This document shows positions 27,245 through 36,337 of a stretch of DNA of 64,000 bases, one piece after another. The stretch is from G963663315 sp963663315 (lineage in GTDB: Bacteria > Pseudomonadota > Gammaproteobacteria > Arenicellales > Poriferihabitantaceae). Where the stretch lies: contig OY760176.1 in assembly GCA_963663315.1 (NCBI GenBank), positions 1,054,001 to 1,118,000 of the forward strand, read 5' to 3'. The position numbers were made by a program, and so were the translations under genes. The notes under the pieces are model-generated. The model ran no database searches. It was not told where the DNA came from and was given only the letters and a program-made list of their open reading frames with translations. Each line of letters starts with the position of its first letter. The stretch's first letter is position 1.

Positions 27245-29866
27245 TTAGTGAATCATATTGTCAGCGCTGTCGGCGCCGGGTTGTTCATCCTCTGCGTTGT
27301 CCGGATCAACGATATTGCTGACACAAACCAGACGATCATCATTTCCCAATGAAATCAAACGAACACCTTGAGAATTCCGGCCTATTGTCGAAATTTCATC
27401 AACACGGGTCCTGATCAGAATGCCGCCATCGGTAATCAACATTACCTCATCGGATTCACTCACCATGTGGGCACTGACAACCTTGCCATTTCGATCGGAT
27501 GTTTTCATCGCAATCACCCCTTGCCCGGCACGTCCTTGACGTGGAAAATCCGAGATCAGTGTACGTTTGCCATAGCCATTCGCAGTACTGGTCAGGATTG
27601 TGGGTTCGTCCATTTCATTATTTTCATCATCACCTTGACCGACAGCAGGCAGCACCATCAGTGAAATCACCCGCTGTCCCGGTTTCAAACGTATGCCGCG
27701 CACTCCCCGCGCTGTTCGTCCTATCACACGAATAGCGCCTTCAGAAAACCTTATTGCCTTGCCGGCATCACTCACCAGTAGTATATCTTCACTGCCACTG
27801 GTCACTGCCACCCCGACCAGATGGTCGCCATCCTGTAGATTGACTGCCCGAAGCCCTGAACTTCTGGGTTTGGAAAAACCACTCAGTTTGCATTTTTTCA
27901 CGTAACCCAGAGCAGTGGCCATGAGTAGATACTTACCTTCTTCATATTTCTTTATCGGCAACATTGCCGTGACCTGTTCATCTGAACCAAGCGGCAGCAG
28001 ATTAACCAGCGGCTTACCTCTGGCCTGACGACCCGCCTGGGTTAACTGGAACGTTCTCAACCAGTAAACCTTGCCTATGTCGGAAAAACATAAAATGATA
28101 TCGTGAGAATGCGCGACAAACATCTGCTTGACGAAATCCTTCTCCTTGGTTCGGGTTGCCACTCGTCCTTTACCGCCACGTTTTTGGGCCGAGTAATCTG
28201 ACACAGGTTGAGATTTGGCGTAGCTTTCATGAGAAATGGTAACCACCATGTCCTCTTCCGGAATCAGGTCCTCCCTCGATAGATCAATCATATCTTCAAT
28301 GATTTCAGTGCGTCGGTCATCATTGTACTGATCACGGATTTCCCTCAACTCCTCGCGAATCACCTCCACCAACCGATCCGGGTTATTGAGAATTTCCATC
28401 AAGATCAGGATGCCTTCGACAATATCTCCATATTCCCTATGGATTTTTTCCTGTTCGAGACCGGTCAGTCTATTTAATCTCAATTCCAGTATGGACTGAG
28501 CCTGTTCGGGTGAAAGTTGATAGCCGGACCCGTTCAGGCCGTATTTTGTGCTCAAAAACTTCGGACGGGAAAGATTTGTGTCCGAACGTGCCAGCATTGC
28601 AGCTACCGGTCCCGGTTCCCACAGTTGGGTCAGCAGCTTTTCCTTTGCTTCCCCTGGAGTTTTGGCTGCCCTGATCAACGCGATAACAGAGTCGATGTTT
28701 GCCAGCGCGACGGCAAGACCTTCCAGAATGTGTGCACGGTCACGCGCTTTGCCCAGTTCAAAAATGGTTCGTCGGGTAACCACCTCACGCCGATGTCTTA
28801 CAAACTCATTCAGAGCATCTTTCAAATTGAAAATGCGAGGCTGGTTGTCGCTCAATGCCACTATGTTGATTCCAAACACGGTCTGCATATTGGTTTGCTT
28901 GTACAGATTGTTCAATATGACTTCAGCTTGTTCACCCCGCTTGATTTCAATCACTGCGCGCATTCCCGATTTGTCAGATTCATCTCGAATTGCAGAGATT
29001 CCTTCGATATTCCTGTTCTTTACCAGCTTGGCTATCTTCTCTATCAGGCGTGCCTTGTTGACCTGATAAGGTAATTCATAAATAACAATCGATTCACGCC
29101 CGCTGGCGCTCTTTTCAATTTCAGCTCTCGCCCGAACATGAATTCGACCACGCCCGGTTTCGTATGCCTCACGAATACCGCTGTGCCCATTGATAATTCC
29201 CGCAGTGGGAAAATCCGGGCCGGGCAGATATTCCATCAATTGCGATATCGAAATATCAGGATTCTCTATCAATGCAAAACAGGCATCAATAGTTTCACCC
29301 AGATTATGTGGCGGCACGTTGGTCGCCATACCGACAGCGATTCCCGTGGAACCGTTTACCAGTAAATTGGGAACACGGGCAGGCAACACCAAAGGCTGGA
29401 TCTCGGACTCGTCATAGTTCGGACCGAAATCGACGGTTTCCTTATTAAGATCTGCCAGCAACTCGTGCGCGATACGGGACAGGCGAATCTCGGTATAACG
29501 CATCGCCGCAGGTGAATCACCGTCAACAGACCCAAAGTTGCCTTGCCCATCCACCAGCATGCTACGCATGGAGAAACTCTGAGCCATCCTGACGATCGCA
29601 TCGTAAACCGCAGTCTCGCCATGTGGGTGATACTTACCGATAACGTCACCGACCACCCTGGCAGATTTTTTGTATGCCTTGTTCCAGTCATTCCCCAGCA
29701 CCGACATCGCGTATAACACCCGTCGGTGAACCGGCTTTAATCCATCCCGGATATCCGGCAGCGCCCGACCGACTATCACACTCATGGCGTAATCCAGATA
29801 GGATTGTCGCATCTCTTTTTCAAGATTTGTCGGCAGTGTTTCCTTGGCGAAAGAAGTTTCAGTCAT
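27245..29866 (-). CDS. gyrA: DNA gyrase subunit A
   Basis: An 873-residue type II topoisomerase subunit. The breakage-reunion domain contains the catalytic tyrosine in AAMRYTE (Tyr124) and the quinolone pocket HPHGETAVYD, with Thr85 and Asp89 at the positions of E. coli Ser83 and Asp87. Threonine there is also wild type in Pseudomonas, so no resistance mutation is implied. The GyrA box (QKRGGKG) begins the C-terminal DNA-wrapping propeller, and the protein ends in an acidic tail. About 205 bases of AT-rich DNA upstream separate it from hflX and should hold the gyrA promoter; no clear -35/-10 pair stands out. Confidence 0.97.
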   Translation of the reverse strand: MTETSFAKETLPTNLEKEMRQSYLDYAMSVIVGRALPDIRDGLKPVHRRVLYAMSVLGNDWNKAYKKSARVVGDVIGKYHPHGETAVYDAIVRMAQSFSMRSMLVDGQGNFGSVDGDSPAAMRYTEIRLSRIAHELLADLNKETVDFGPNYDESEIQPLVLPARVPNLLVNGSTGIAVGMATNVPPHNLGETIDACFALIENPDISISQLMEYLPGPDFPTAGIINGHSGIREAYETGRGRIHVRARAEIEKSASGRESIVIYELPYQVNKARLIEKIAKLVKNRNIEGISAIRDESDKSGMRAVIEIKRGEQAEVILNNLYKQTNMQTVFGINIVALSDNQPRIFNLKDALNEFVRHRREVVTRRTIFELGKARDRAHILEGLAVALANIDSVIALIRAAKTPGEAKEKLLTQLWEPGPVAAMLARSDTNLSRPKFLSTKYGLNGSGYQLSPEQAQSILELRLNRLTGLEQEKIHREYGDIVEGILILMEILNNPDRLVEVIREELREIRDQYNDDRRTEIIEDMIDLSREDLIPEEDMVVTISHESYAKSQPVSDYSAQKRGGKGRVATRTKEKDFVKQMFVAHSHDIILCFSDIGKVYWLRTFQLTQAGRQARGKPLVNLLPLGSDEQVTAMLPIKKYEEGKYLLMATALGYVKKCKLSGFSKPRSSGLRAVNLQDGDHLVGVAVTSGSEDILLVSDAGKAIRFSEGAIRVIGRTARGVRGIRLKPGQRVISLMVLPAVGQGDDENNEMDEPTILTSTANGYGKRTLISDFPRQGRAGQGVIAMKTSDRNGKVVSAHMVSESDEVMLITDGGILIRTRVDEISTIGRNSQGVRLISLGNDDRLVCVSNIVDPDNAEDEQPGADSADNMIH

Positions 29867-30071
29867 CAGTGTGTTTCGAGGTTAAAACAAATAGTTGGAA
29901 TATTTATTAGATATATCCTATATGCTGTTGATTTATATGGTAATATTGAAAAACATAAATCCGGGATTGACACGACATCCGATAACGCCCTGTGCGCGGG
30001 ATTTTATCACATTACCCCGAAATCCGGTATTGTGAATTTAACTGTGACAAGGACTGAAATACTTTGTCATT

Positions 30072-31388
30072 TCAGCCGGAACCAGCATCATTGGCGCCAT
30101 TGGGTTCATTGGGGCTATTCGAGTGTGCATGACTCCACAATCCGCAATGTTGTTTTTGTGATGCCAGCCACCCCCATACTGCCGGTTCCATCTTCACGGT
30201 CATGAAAATACTGCCCGAATCATCGGTGCTTTCTTCCATCACCTGACATTTCTGATAAAGTTGCGATCGTAATGCACCGGCTTCCGGCGCCAGAGTCAAT
30301 TTGAATATCTGATGTGATTTTGACAACAGGGCACGAACACAATCAAGCAACAGATCAAGGCCGGCTCCGGATTCGGCCGAGAGCCATATCCTGGCGATCT
30401 CCCCTTCCTTATTGTTTTTGGTGCGAGGTGAATCTCCAGTCAGATCGATTTTGTTGAAAACGGTAATAACCGGGATGGAATCGGCGCCGATTTCCCGGAG
30501 TACCTGCAACACATGCTGGTGAAGTTCAGCCTGATTCGGGTCCGAAAAATCATTGACCAGCAACAGACAACTGGCGCTGGCAACCTCCTCCAGGGTAGAG
30601 TGGAAAGCTGCAACCAGCGTGTGCGGCAAATCCTTGATAAATCCTACCGTATCGGATAACACGACACTCCCGAATCCAGGAATTTCCAGGCGGCGCATGG
30701 TTGTGTCGAGCGTGGCAAACAGTTTATCTTCAACCAGCACGTCCTCACCTGTCAACGCGTTGAATAATGAAGACTTGCCGGAATTGGTATAACCGACGAG
30801 GGAAATGGTCGGAACAGGCGTTCTGTGTCTGGCCCTCCTGCGGAGTGATCTTTGCGCCTCCACCCGGTCGAGTCTGCGTGTAAGCGTTTTTATGCGCTTG
30901 CCAATCAAACGGCGGTCTGTTTCCAGTTGGGATTCACCTGGCCCTCTTAGCCCGATTCCTCCTTTTTGTCGTTCAAGGTGGGTCCAGCCACGTACCAGTC
31001 TGGTTGACAGATGCCTGAGTTGTGCCAGTTCAACCTGTAATTTACCTTCGCTCGATGTCGCGCGCTGGGCAAAAATATCCAGAATCAGTCCCGGCCTGCC
31101 CAATACCCTGCAATAAACGATCCTTTCAATATTTCTTTCCTGTATTGGACTGATTGCATGGTCGAAAATAACCAGCGTCGCATCCTCCTGCCTTACCAGG
31201 TCCGCCAGTTCCTGCACCTTGCCTTTACCGATAAATGTCGCCGATACCGGCTTCGACCTGACTGTTAACAGACGATGACAGACCTCGGCGCCCGCTGACC
31301 TCGCAAGCTGGAACAACTCTTCCAACGACTCCTTTGTTCCCACACCAGACAGAGTCTCCTGTCTCACCAGAATGGCGCGTTCCTCCAA
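30072..31388 (-). CDS. hflX: Ribosome-associated GTPase HflX
   Basis: 438 residues. The N-terminal HflX domain includes the GLRGPGESQLETDRR signature. The G domain has the P-loop GYTNSGKSSLFNALTG, DTVGFIKDLP (G3) and FNKIDL (G4). HflX splits stalled ribosomes and has helicase-like activity. It lies 72 bases downstream of hfq, the classic miaA-hfq-hflX order. The C-terminal tail is rich in Ser, Asn and Gly and poorly conserved. Confidence 0.95.
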   Translation of the reverse strand: MEERAILVRQETLSGVGTKESLEELFQLARSAGAEVCHRLLTVRSKPVSATFIGKGKVQELADLVRQEDATLVIFDHAISPIQERNIERIVYCRVLGRPGLILDIFAQRATSSEGKLQVELAQLRHLSTRLVRGWTHLERQKGGIGLRGPGESQLETDRRLIGKRIKTLTRRLDRVEAQRSLRRRARHRTPVPTISLVGYTNSGKSSLFNALTGEDVLVEDKLFATLDTTMRRLEIPGFGSVVLSDTVGFIKDLPHTLVAAFHSTLEEVASASCLLLVNDFSDPNQAELHQHVLQVLREIGADSIPVITVFNKIDLTGDSPRTKNNKEGEIARIWLSAESGAGLDLLLDCVRALLSKSHQIFKLTLAPEAGALRSQLYQKCQVMEESTDDSGSIFMTVKMEPAVWGWLASQKQHCGLWSHAHSNSPNEPNGANDAGSG

Positions 31389-31460
31389 CCCTTTCTGGTC
31401 GAATCGATCTTCTACTGAGCTAAACAGAGTCGCAAATCTCCTGAAAGTGACAGGATGTCT

Positions 31461-31721
31461 TCATTTGTTATCATCCTGGCTTTCGTTTTCCTCACTCTCC
31501 GGTGCAATTTGAACAACTCGTGCAGGAACTATGGTAGAAATAGCATGCTTGTAAATCATTTGATTTACTGTATTGCGAAGAAGAATAACAAACTGGTCAA
31601 ACGAGTCCACCTGACCCTGTAACTTGATGCCATTTACCAAAAATACGGATACCGGGACTCGCTCTTTTCTCAATGCATTCAAGAATGGATCCTGTAAAGC
31701 CGTTCCTCGTTGTTGTGTCAT
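31461..31721 (-). CDS. hfq: RNA chaperone Hfq
   Basis: An 86-residue Sm-like hexameric RNA chaperone. Sm1 covers LQDPFLNALRKERVPVSVFL and the distal-face segments, and the Sm2 motif YKHAIST is intact. A short acidic tail follows. A strong ribosome binding site (AAGGGG) lies eight or so bases before the ATG. An imperfect second copy of this leader, including the AAGGGG, lies about 65 bases further upstream. Confidence 0.97.
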   Translation of the reverse strand: MTQQRGTALQDPFLNALRKERVPVSVFLVNGIKLQGQVDSFDQFVILLRNTVNQMIYKHAISTIVPARVVQIAPESEENESQDDNK

Positions 31722-31824
31722 GATATTACCCCTTTTTTTACCGCTATATACTGGAGAAAGGGGATCAGCCCTTATTGTTGGTTTTAGTATTCACCCCTTC
31801 TATTTTACCGCCACCTACTGGAAG
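31722..31824. repeat. Imperfect direct repeat in the hfq leader
   Basis: Two related segments of about 36 bases (31722-31757 and 31787-31824) precede hfq. Read on the minus strand, each contains a CCAGTA-type start, then GCGGTAAAA, then an AAGGGGT Shine-Dalgarno-like block. Only the proximal copy is followed by the hfq ATG; the distal one has no start codon in place. It looks like a local duplication of the ribosome-binding region. Confidence 0.55.
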
Positions 31825-31859
31825 GTTCCCAGCCCCGAACTCCGGTTTCAGGTCAACTA

Positions 31860-31876
31860 CCGGCCCAATCGGCCGG
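31860..31876 (-). other. GC-rich hairpin between miaA and hfq
   Basis: CCGGCC and GGCCGG arms around a five-base loop, 36 bases past the miaA stop. There is no following T-tract on the minus strand, so it is not a convincing intrinsic terminator. It could stabilise the miaA 3' end or attenuate read-through into hfq. Confidence 0.4.
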
Positions 31877-31911
31877 TGACCAGCAGAATTCGGTAATTCA
31901 GTGCTATTTTA

Positions 31912-32892
31912 TCATAAAGTGAAATGTCGGTCTGCAATCTTGCTGTGAGTCATTATTTGCGGGTGTGCTTTCAAATAAGTCAACATGGAATCGAACACAC
32001 TGGCCTGTCCTGTATTGAACCAGACAACATTCGATTGATTTCTCAACCAGGTCAGTTGCCGCTTTGCAAGTTGCCTGGTTGCAGCAATGCCGTTTTGTAT
32101 CATCTGAATATAATCCGTATCCCCACGCAGATATTCAACAACCTGTCGATACCCTACGCATCGCATCGATGGCAGCAGTGAAGGATTATCCAGTTTCGAT
32201 AGCAGGGACTCCACTTCTGCCACAAGACCTCGCTCAATCATTGTTTCGAACCGGGCTTCAATCCTTTTATGCAATGCCTTTCGGTCCCCTGTAAACAAGG
32301 CCATTTTTATTATCGGATGGCTTAATCCCTGACTTCGGGTTTGCGCCATAATCTCTGAGGGCGTAGTTCCGGTCAACCTGTAAATCTCGACCGCTCGTTG
32401 AATCCTTTGTGAGTCTGTCGGCGCCAGCCGCCGCGCAATCACGGGATCAATCCTCGCCAGTTGATCGTAAACAGATTCCAGCCCCTGATGATCAATCTCG
32501 GCCCTGACCTGCATCCGGGTCATTGCATCAGTCGAAGGCAGCGCAGAGAAACCATTTTCGATGGTAGAGAAGTAAAACATGGTCCCCCCTACCAGCACAG
32601 GAAGCTTTCTCTGACTGAGGATCAGATCAATCGAACGAGACGCATCATTACAAAACTCGGCAGATGAATAAGGGGTCCCGGGATCACGGATATCAATCAG
32701 GTGATGAGGGTAACGGGCAAGGAACCCAGCATCCGGTTTTGCCGTACCGATATCCATTCCACGATATACCTGGGCGGCATCCACACTCACCAGTTCGCTT
32801 TCCAATTCATCATGTAATTTCGCGGCAATTTCTGTCTTGCCGGATGCCGTCGGCCCCATCAGAAATACTACCGCCTGTTTGTTATCGGCCAC
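31912..32892 (-). CDS. miaA: tRNA dimethylallyltransferase
   Basis: A 326-residue enzyme that prenylates A37 of tRNAs reading UNN codons. The P-loop is FLMGPTASGKTEIAAKL. VDAAQVYRGMDIGTAKP and HHLIDIRDPGTPYSSAEF are the DMAPP and tRNA segments, and the core tRNA-recognition helices include SQRIQRAVEIYRLTG. It overlaps the end of mutL by 11 bases. Confidence 0.96.
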   Translation of the reverse strand: MADNKQAVVFLMGPTASGKTEIAAKLHDELESELVSVDAAQVYRGMDIGTAKPDAGFLARYPHHLIDIRDPGTPYSSAEFCNDASRSIDLILSQRKLPVLVGGTMFYFSTIENGFSALPSTDAMTRMQVRAEIDHQGLESVYDQLARIDPVIARRLAPTDSQRIQRAVEIYRLTGTTPSEIMAQTRSQGLSHPIIKMALFTGDRKALHKRIEARFETMIERGLVAEVESLLSKLDNPSLLPSMRCVGYRQVVEYLRGDTDYIQMIQNGIAATRQLAKRQLTWLRNQSNVVWFNTGQASVFDSMLTYLKAHPQIMTHSKIADRHFTL

Positions 32893-34717
32893 GCATGAAC
32901 CATTTGTCTATTTCACCCAGCGACACGCTCATCCAGGTTGGCCGACCATGATTGCATTGCCCGGAGCGCTCGACTTCTTCCATTTGCCGCAACAAGGCAT
33001 TCATCTCTGCCAATTCGAGTTTCCGGTTCGCGCGCACTGAGCCATGACACGCCACCGATGACAGTATTTCATGCTGTGCATCCTGTATTCGCTCGCTGAC
33101 ATCAAACTCAATCAAATCGGACAGCGTATCTCTTATCAGACTTTCAACATCTGACCGGGACAATAACTCGGGCATTGACCGGATCACCAGTTTCTCCTCG
33201 CCCAAACGGTCTATCTCGACCCCGAGACTTTTGAATTCATCGATATAGTCCTCGGCAAACTGCGCTTCCGTCTGACTCACATTAATCTGGACAGGCACCA
33301 GCAAAGGCTGGCTGTTCAGTTCATTTTCCTCGGCCTTTGTTTTAAGTATTTCATAAGTGATCCTCTCATGGGCGGCATGCATGTCCACCATGATCAATCC
33401 CTCATTGTTCTCGGCCAGGATATAGATTCCCTTCAACTGTGCAATGGCATAACCTAACGGCGGAATACTCTGGTCGTTCCCGGCCGGGGAATGCCCCGGT
33501 GCGCCAACCGGATCAGCATCCTGATTTCGACTCCCCCCGGACAAGGCGCCGTATCCCCGAAACTGCTCGCTGACCAGCATTCTGATATTTTGCTGCGCCG
33601 GGTAATTTCCGTATCCCCCTGTTTTTGTGGACATCAGAGGAATATTTTCCGGGGTGGGCAGGTTGACTTCACTGTCCCTGGGAGTCAATCCGGAAATCGT
33701 GTGATGCAGGATCCGGTAAATAAAATTGTGGACCAGACGACTTTCGCGGAACCGGACTTCGCTTTTTGCAGGATGGACATTGACATCGACCAGTTCGGGC
33801 CTGATGTTCAAAAACAGAATAAATGCCGGATGCCTGCCATGATACAGTACATCGTTATAGGCTCGACGAACTGCATGGGCAATCAGATTGTCCTTCACTG
33901 ACCTGCCATTCACATAGAAATACTGCAAATCCCGTCCCGCACGAGAAAACGTCGGCAATCCTGTCCAGCCTGACAGCGCCATGGTTTCAACATCACTTTC
34001 CAGATAAACGCACTGCTTTGAAAACTGCGCCCCGCAGATACTGGAGATTCTCTTCTTGCGGGCTTCTTCGGTACTCGCTGGCAGTACGTGGAATACTGTT
34101 TTCCCGTCATTGAAAAAAACCACTTCCAGTGTCGGCTGACTCAAGGCAATCTTTTTAACTGCATTGTTACAATAATTAAACTCGGTTTTTTCGGTTCGCA
34201 GGAATTTCCGGCGGGCAGGTGTGTTGTAAAACAGATCTTTAACCTCCACTGTTGTACCAACAGGGTGCGCCACCGGGACCGGCGCTGAAGCCTGATGCCC
34301 TCCATGTACTACTACCTGATATCCCTTGTCCTGATCCGGGGTACGGGAAGCAAGTGTCAACCGGGAAACCGCGGCGATACTGGGCAGCGCCTCCCCGCGA
34401 AATCCCAGAGTCTCCACTTCAAACAAGTCTTCGACCGAGACAAGCTTGCTGGTTGCATGGCGTGAAAGCGCAAGGGTCAATTGCTCTTGCGAAATCCCGA
34501 AACCATTGTCTGCAACCTGGATCCGCTTGAGTCCGCCCCGGTCAACCTGGATTTCAATTTTCGTGGCGCTGGCATCAATACAGTTTTCCAGCAACTCCTT
34601 TAACAGGGATGCCGGTCGCTCTACCACCTCTCCAGCAGCAATCTGATTGATCAGTTTGTCGTCGAGTTGCCTGATTTGACGGTTTTTCATTTTGTTGTCG
34701 GGTTCAATAGTTTGCAT
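32882..34717 (-). CDS. mutL: DNA mismatch repair protein MutL
   Basis: A 611-residue GHKL ATPase. LINQIAAGEVVERPASLLKE and NGFGISQEQL are ATP-binding motifs in the N-terminal domain, and GFRGEALPSIAAVSRL follows. The C-terminal domain contains DMHAAHERITYE, which fits the DxHA(x)2E(x)4E endonuclease motif of MutL proteins from organisms without MutH, and CNHGRP near the end. It probably nicks DNA itself. The start may be the ATG at 34690 rather than 34717, since family members usually begin close to IRQL. It overlaps amiC by 14 bases. Confidence 0.95.
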   Translation of the reverse strand: MQTIEPDNKMKNRQIRQLDDKLINQIAAGEVVERPASLLKELLENCIDASATKIEIQVDRGGLKRIQVADNGFGISQEQLTLALSRHATSKLVSVEDLFEVETLGFRGEALPSIAAVSRLTLASRTPDQDKGYQVVVHGGHQASAPVPVAHPVGTTVEVKDLFYNTPARRKFLRTEKTEFNYCNNAVKKIALSQPTLEVVFFNDGKTVFHVLPASTEEARKKRISSICGAQFSKQCVYLESDVETMALSGWTGLPTFSRAGRDLQYFYVNGRSVKDNLIAHAVRRAYNDVLYHGRHPAFILFLNIRPELVDVNVHPAKSEVRFRESRLVHNFIYRILHHTISGLTPRDSEVNLPTPENIPLMSTKTGGYGNYPAQQNIRMLVSEQFRGYGALSGGSRNQDADPVGAPGHSPAGNDQSIPPLGYAIAQLKGIYILAENNEGLIMVDMHAAHERITYEILKTKAEENELNSQPLLVPVQINVSQTEAQFAEDYIDEFKSLGVEIDRLGEEKLVIRSMPELLSRSDVESLIRDTLSDLIEFDVSERIQDAQHEILSSVACHGSVRANRKLELAEMNALLRQMEEVERSGQCNHGRPTWMSVSLGEIDKWFMRGR

Positions 34718-35861
34718 GGATATACGGGTTGTTTTTGAGGTATCTCCTGATTCCCGCCAATACCGCGTTGCCGATGCGGTGTTGATGCTTCGCGCTTCGT
34801 AACAACTTTTCCTCTTTCGAGTTCGTAATATAGGCCGTTTCCACCAGAATTGAAGGGATCTCGGGTGATTTCAACACCACAAATCCCGCCTGCTCTACGC
34901 GCCGGCTGTGCACGGGTCCAATTTTCTTTAACTCGCCCAGCACTTCCCGCCCGAGTACAAGGCTTTCACTGACCGTTTTGGTCATCGACATATCGATCCA
35001 TGCCTCGGCAAACGTATCCTCCTTGTCAGCCAGAATGACCCCTCCTATCAGGTCCGACGCGTTTTCCTTGTCAGCCAGCCGTCTTGCAGATTCGCTGGTC
35101 GCGCCTTTTCGGGACAACGCATAAACGGAAGCGCCCCGGACACTTTTATCCCTGAACGCGTCAGCATGAATTGAGACGAACAAGTCCGCCTCGAGTCTGC
35201 GGGCAATCCCGGTTCGTTTGCGCAAACCTACATAGTAGTCTCCCTTGCGTGTGAGTTCTGCACGCATTCCGGGTTCCTTGTCTACTTTCTCCTTCAGCTT
35301 TTTTGCAATTTGAAGCACCACCGTTTTTTCCTGTGTCTTTCTGCCCAGCGCACCCGGGTCTTCTCCACCATGTCCAGGATCAATCAGGATCAATAAATCC
35401 TTTTTCTGTTTCTTCTGCGTTATCCGCTTCTTCCGCTTTTCAGACTGGACAGCCTTGACTCGTGCATCTTTCGAATAGTAATCCATAACCAGACGATATC
35501 GATAGTTGTCGACTGGCTTGAGTAGTTGAATCAGATATTGAACTGGTTTTTGAACGTCAAAAACCAGCCTCAACACACCCTCAGTAGGATAACCTGCACG
35601 CATTCGTCGAATAAACTGCCCTGTTGAGCCTGAAACAGGGAGCGAACTGCTCAGTGTTGTTCGAGGCAGATCGAGAACAACGCGATCAGGTGACTTCAAT
35701 GAAAACACTCTGAAGTCCACACTCTTGTCGAGGTCCAGCACGATCCTTGAACGGTCAGGAGCATGCCACATGCGAATATCGTTCACTACCGCGGCAAAGC
35801 CAGCGCTGCACTGACAAAACAGCAGGCCGGAAATCAGCATGTTTCGGATAAATGCAATCAC
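34704..35861 (-). CDS. amiC: N-acetylmuramoyl-L-alanine amidase (AMIN + Amidase_3)
   Basis: 385 residues. A Sec signal peptide (LISGLLFCQCSAGFA) precedes an AMIN domain (about residues 25-135) that targets the septum. The zinc amidase domain has IDPGHGGEDPGALG, the zinc histidine in VSIHADAF and the catalytic glutamate in ILVETAYITN (relatives usually have VETGFISN). There is no LysM repeat. It cleaves peptidoglycan stem peptides during daughter-cell separation. It starts within the tsaE stop (ATGA overlap). Whether it is better called AmiB or AmiC cannot be settled from sequence. Confidence 0.93.
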   Translation of the reverse strand: MIAFIRNMLISGLLFCQCSAGFAAVVNDIRMWHAPDRSRIVLDLDKSVDFRVFSLKSPDRVVLDLPRTTLSSSLPVSGSTGQFIRRMRAGYPTEGVLRLVFDVQKPVQYLIQLLKPVDNYRYRLVMDYYSKDARVKAVQSEKRKKRITQKKQKKDLLILIDPGHGGEDPGALGRKTQEKTVVLQIAKKLKEKVDKEPGMRAELTRKGDYYVGLRKRTGIARRLEADLFVSIHADAFRDKSVRGASVYALSRKGATSESARRLADKENASDLIGGVILADKEDTFAEAWIDMSMTKTVSESLVLGREVLGELKKIGPVHSRRVEQAGFVVLKSPEIPSILVETAYITNSKEEKLLRSAKHQHRIGNAVLAGIRRYLKNNPYIHANY

Positions 35862-36307
35862 TCGAGGCTCGGGTTTGGGTAGTGATGAACAGAGTGAGCT
35901 TCAATCTTGATACTTCTTCCCTTATCCAAATATTTTATCGAAATTTCAAGATCGGGGCATGGTAAAAATCCGATCCCGTGAGCTGGCCACTCAATCAGGC
36001 TGATCGTAGTTTCGGATATCATGTCGCGCATACCTGTCATTTCCAGTTCGGTCGGAGAGCTGATTCGATATAAATCAAAATGATTTATTACCCTCCCCCC
36101 CGGATTATAAGTCTCTACCAGAGTGTAGGTAGGGCTGGTCACTGCACCTTCGTGACCAAATCCATTGAGAATTCCACGAACAAATGTGGTTTTTCCGGTA
36201 CCGGGTTCTCCGCTCAGAAAGACAACGCAGCCAGCATTGATATGCTTGCAGGTCGATCTGCCCAGTCGCATCATCGAGGATTCATCAAAGGCGGTAAAAA
36301 CAGTCAT
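35858..36307 (-). CDS. tsaE: tRNA threonylcarbamoyladenosine ATPase TsaE
   Basis: A 149-residue P-loop ATPase. FLSGEPGTGKTTFVRGIL is the Walker A region, SPTYTLVETY is the switch region and HFDLYRI the second conserved block. It works with TsaB and TsaD to make t6A37 in ANN-decoding tRNAs. It leads the tsaE-amiC-mutL-miaA-hfq-hflX run. NnrE, its common upstream neighbour, is absent and replaced by a ClC gene. Confidence 0.94.
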   Translation of the reverse strand: MTVFTAFDESSMMRLGRSTCKHINAGCVVFLSGEPGTGKTTFVRGILNGFGHEGAVTSPTYTLVETYNPGGRVINHFDLYRISSPTELEMTGMRDMISETTISLIEWPAHGIGFLPCPDLEISIKYLDKGRSIKIEAHSVHHYPNPSLE

Positions 36308-36337
36308 CAGGAAAGCTAAAGAATAAGGGAGGTCACT

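Noticed and set aside
29590..29630. Fluoroquinolone-resistance change in gyrA (Thr at the Ser83 position)
   Set aside because: Threonine is wild type at this site in Pseudomonas and other genera, and the Asp87 equivalent is unchanged.
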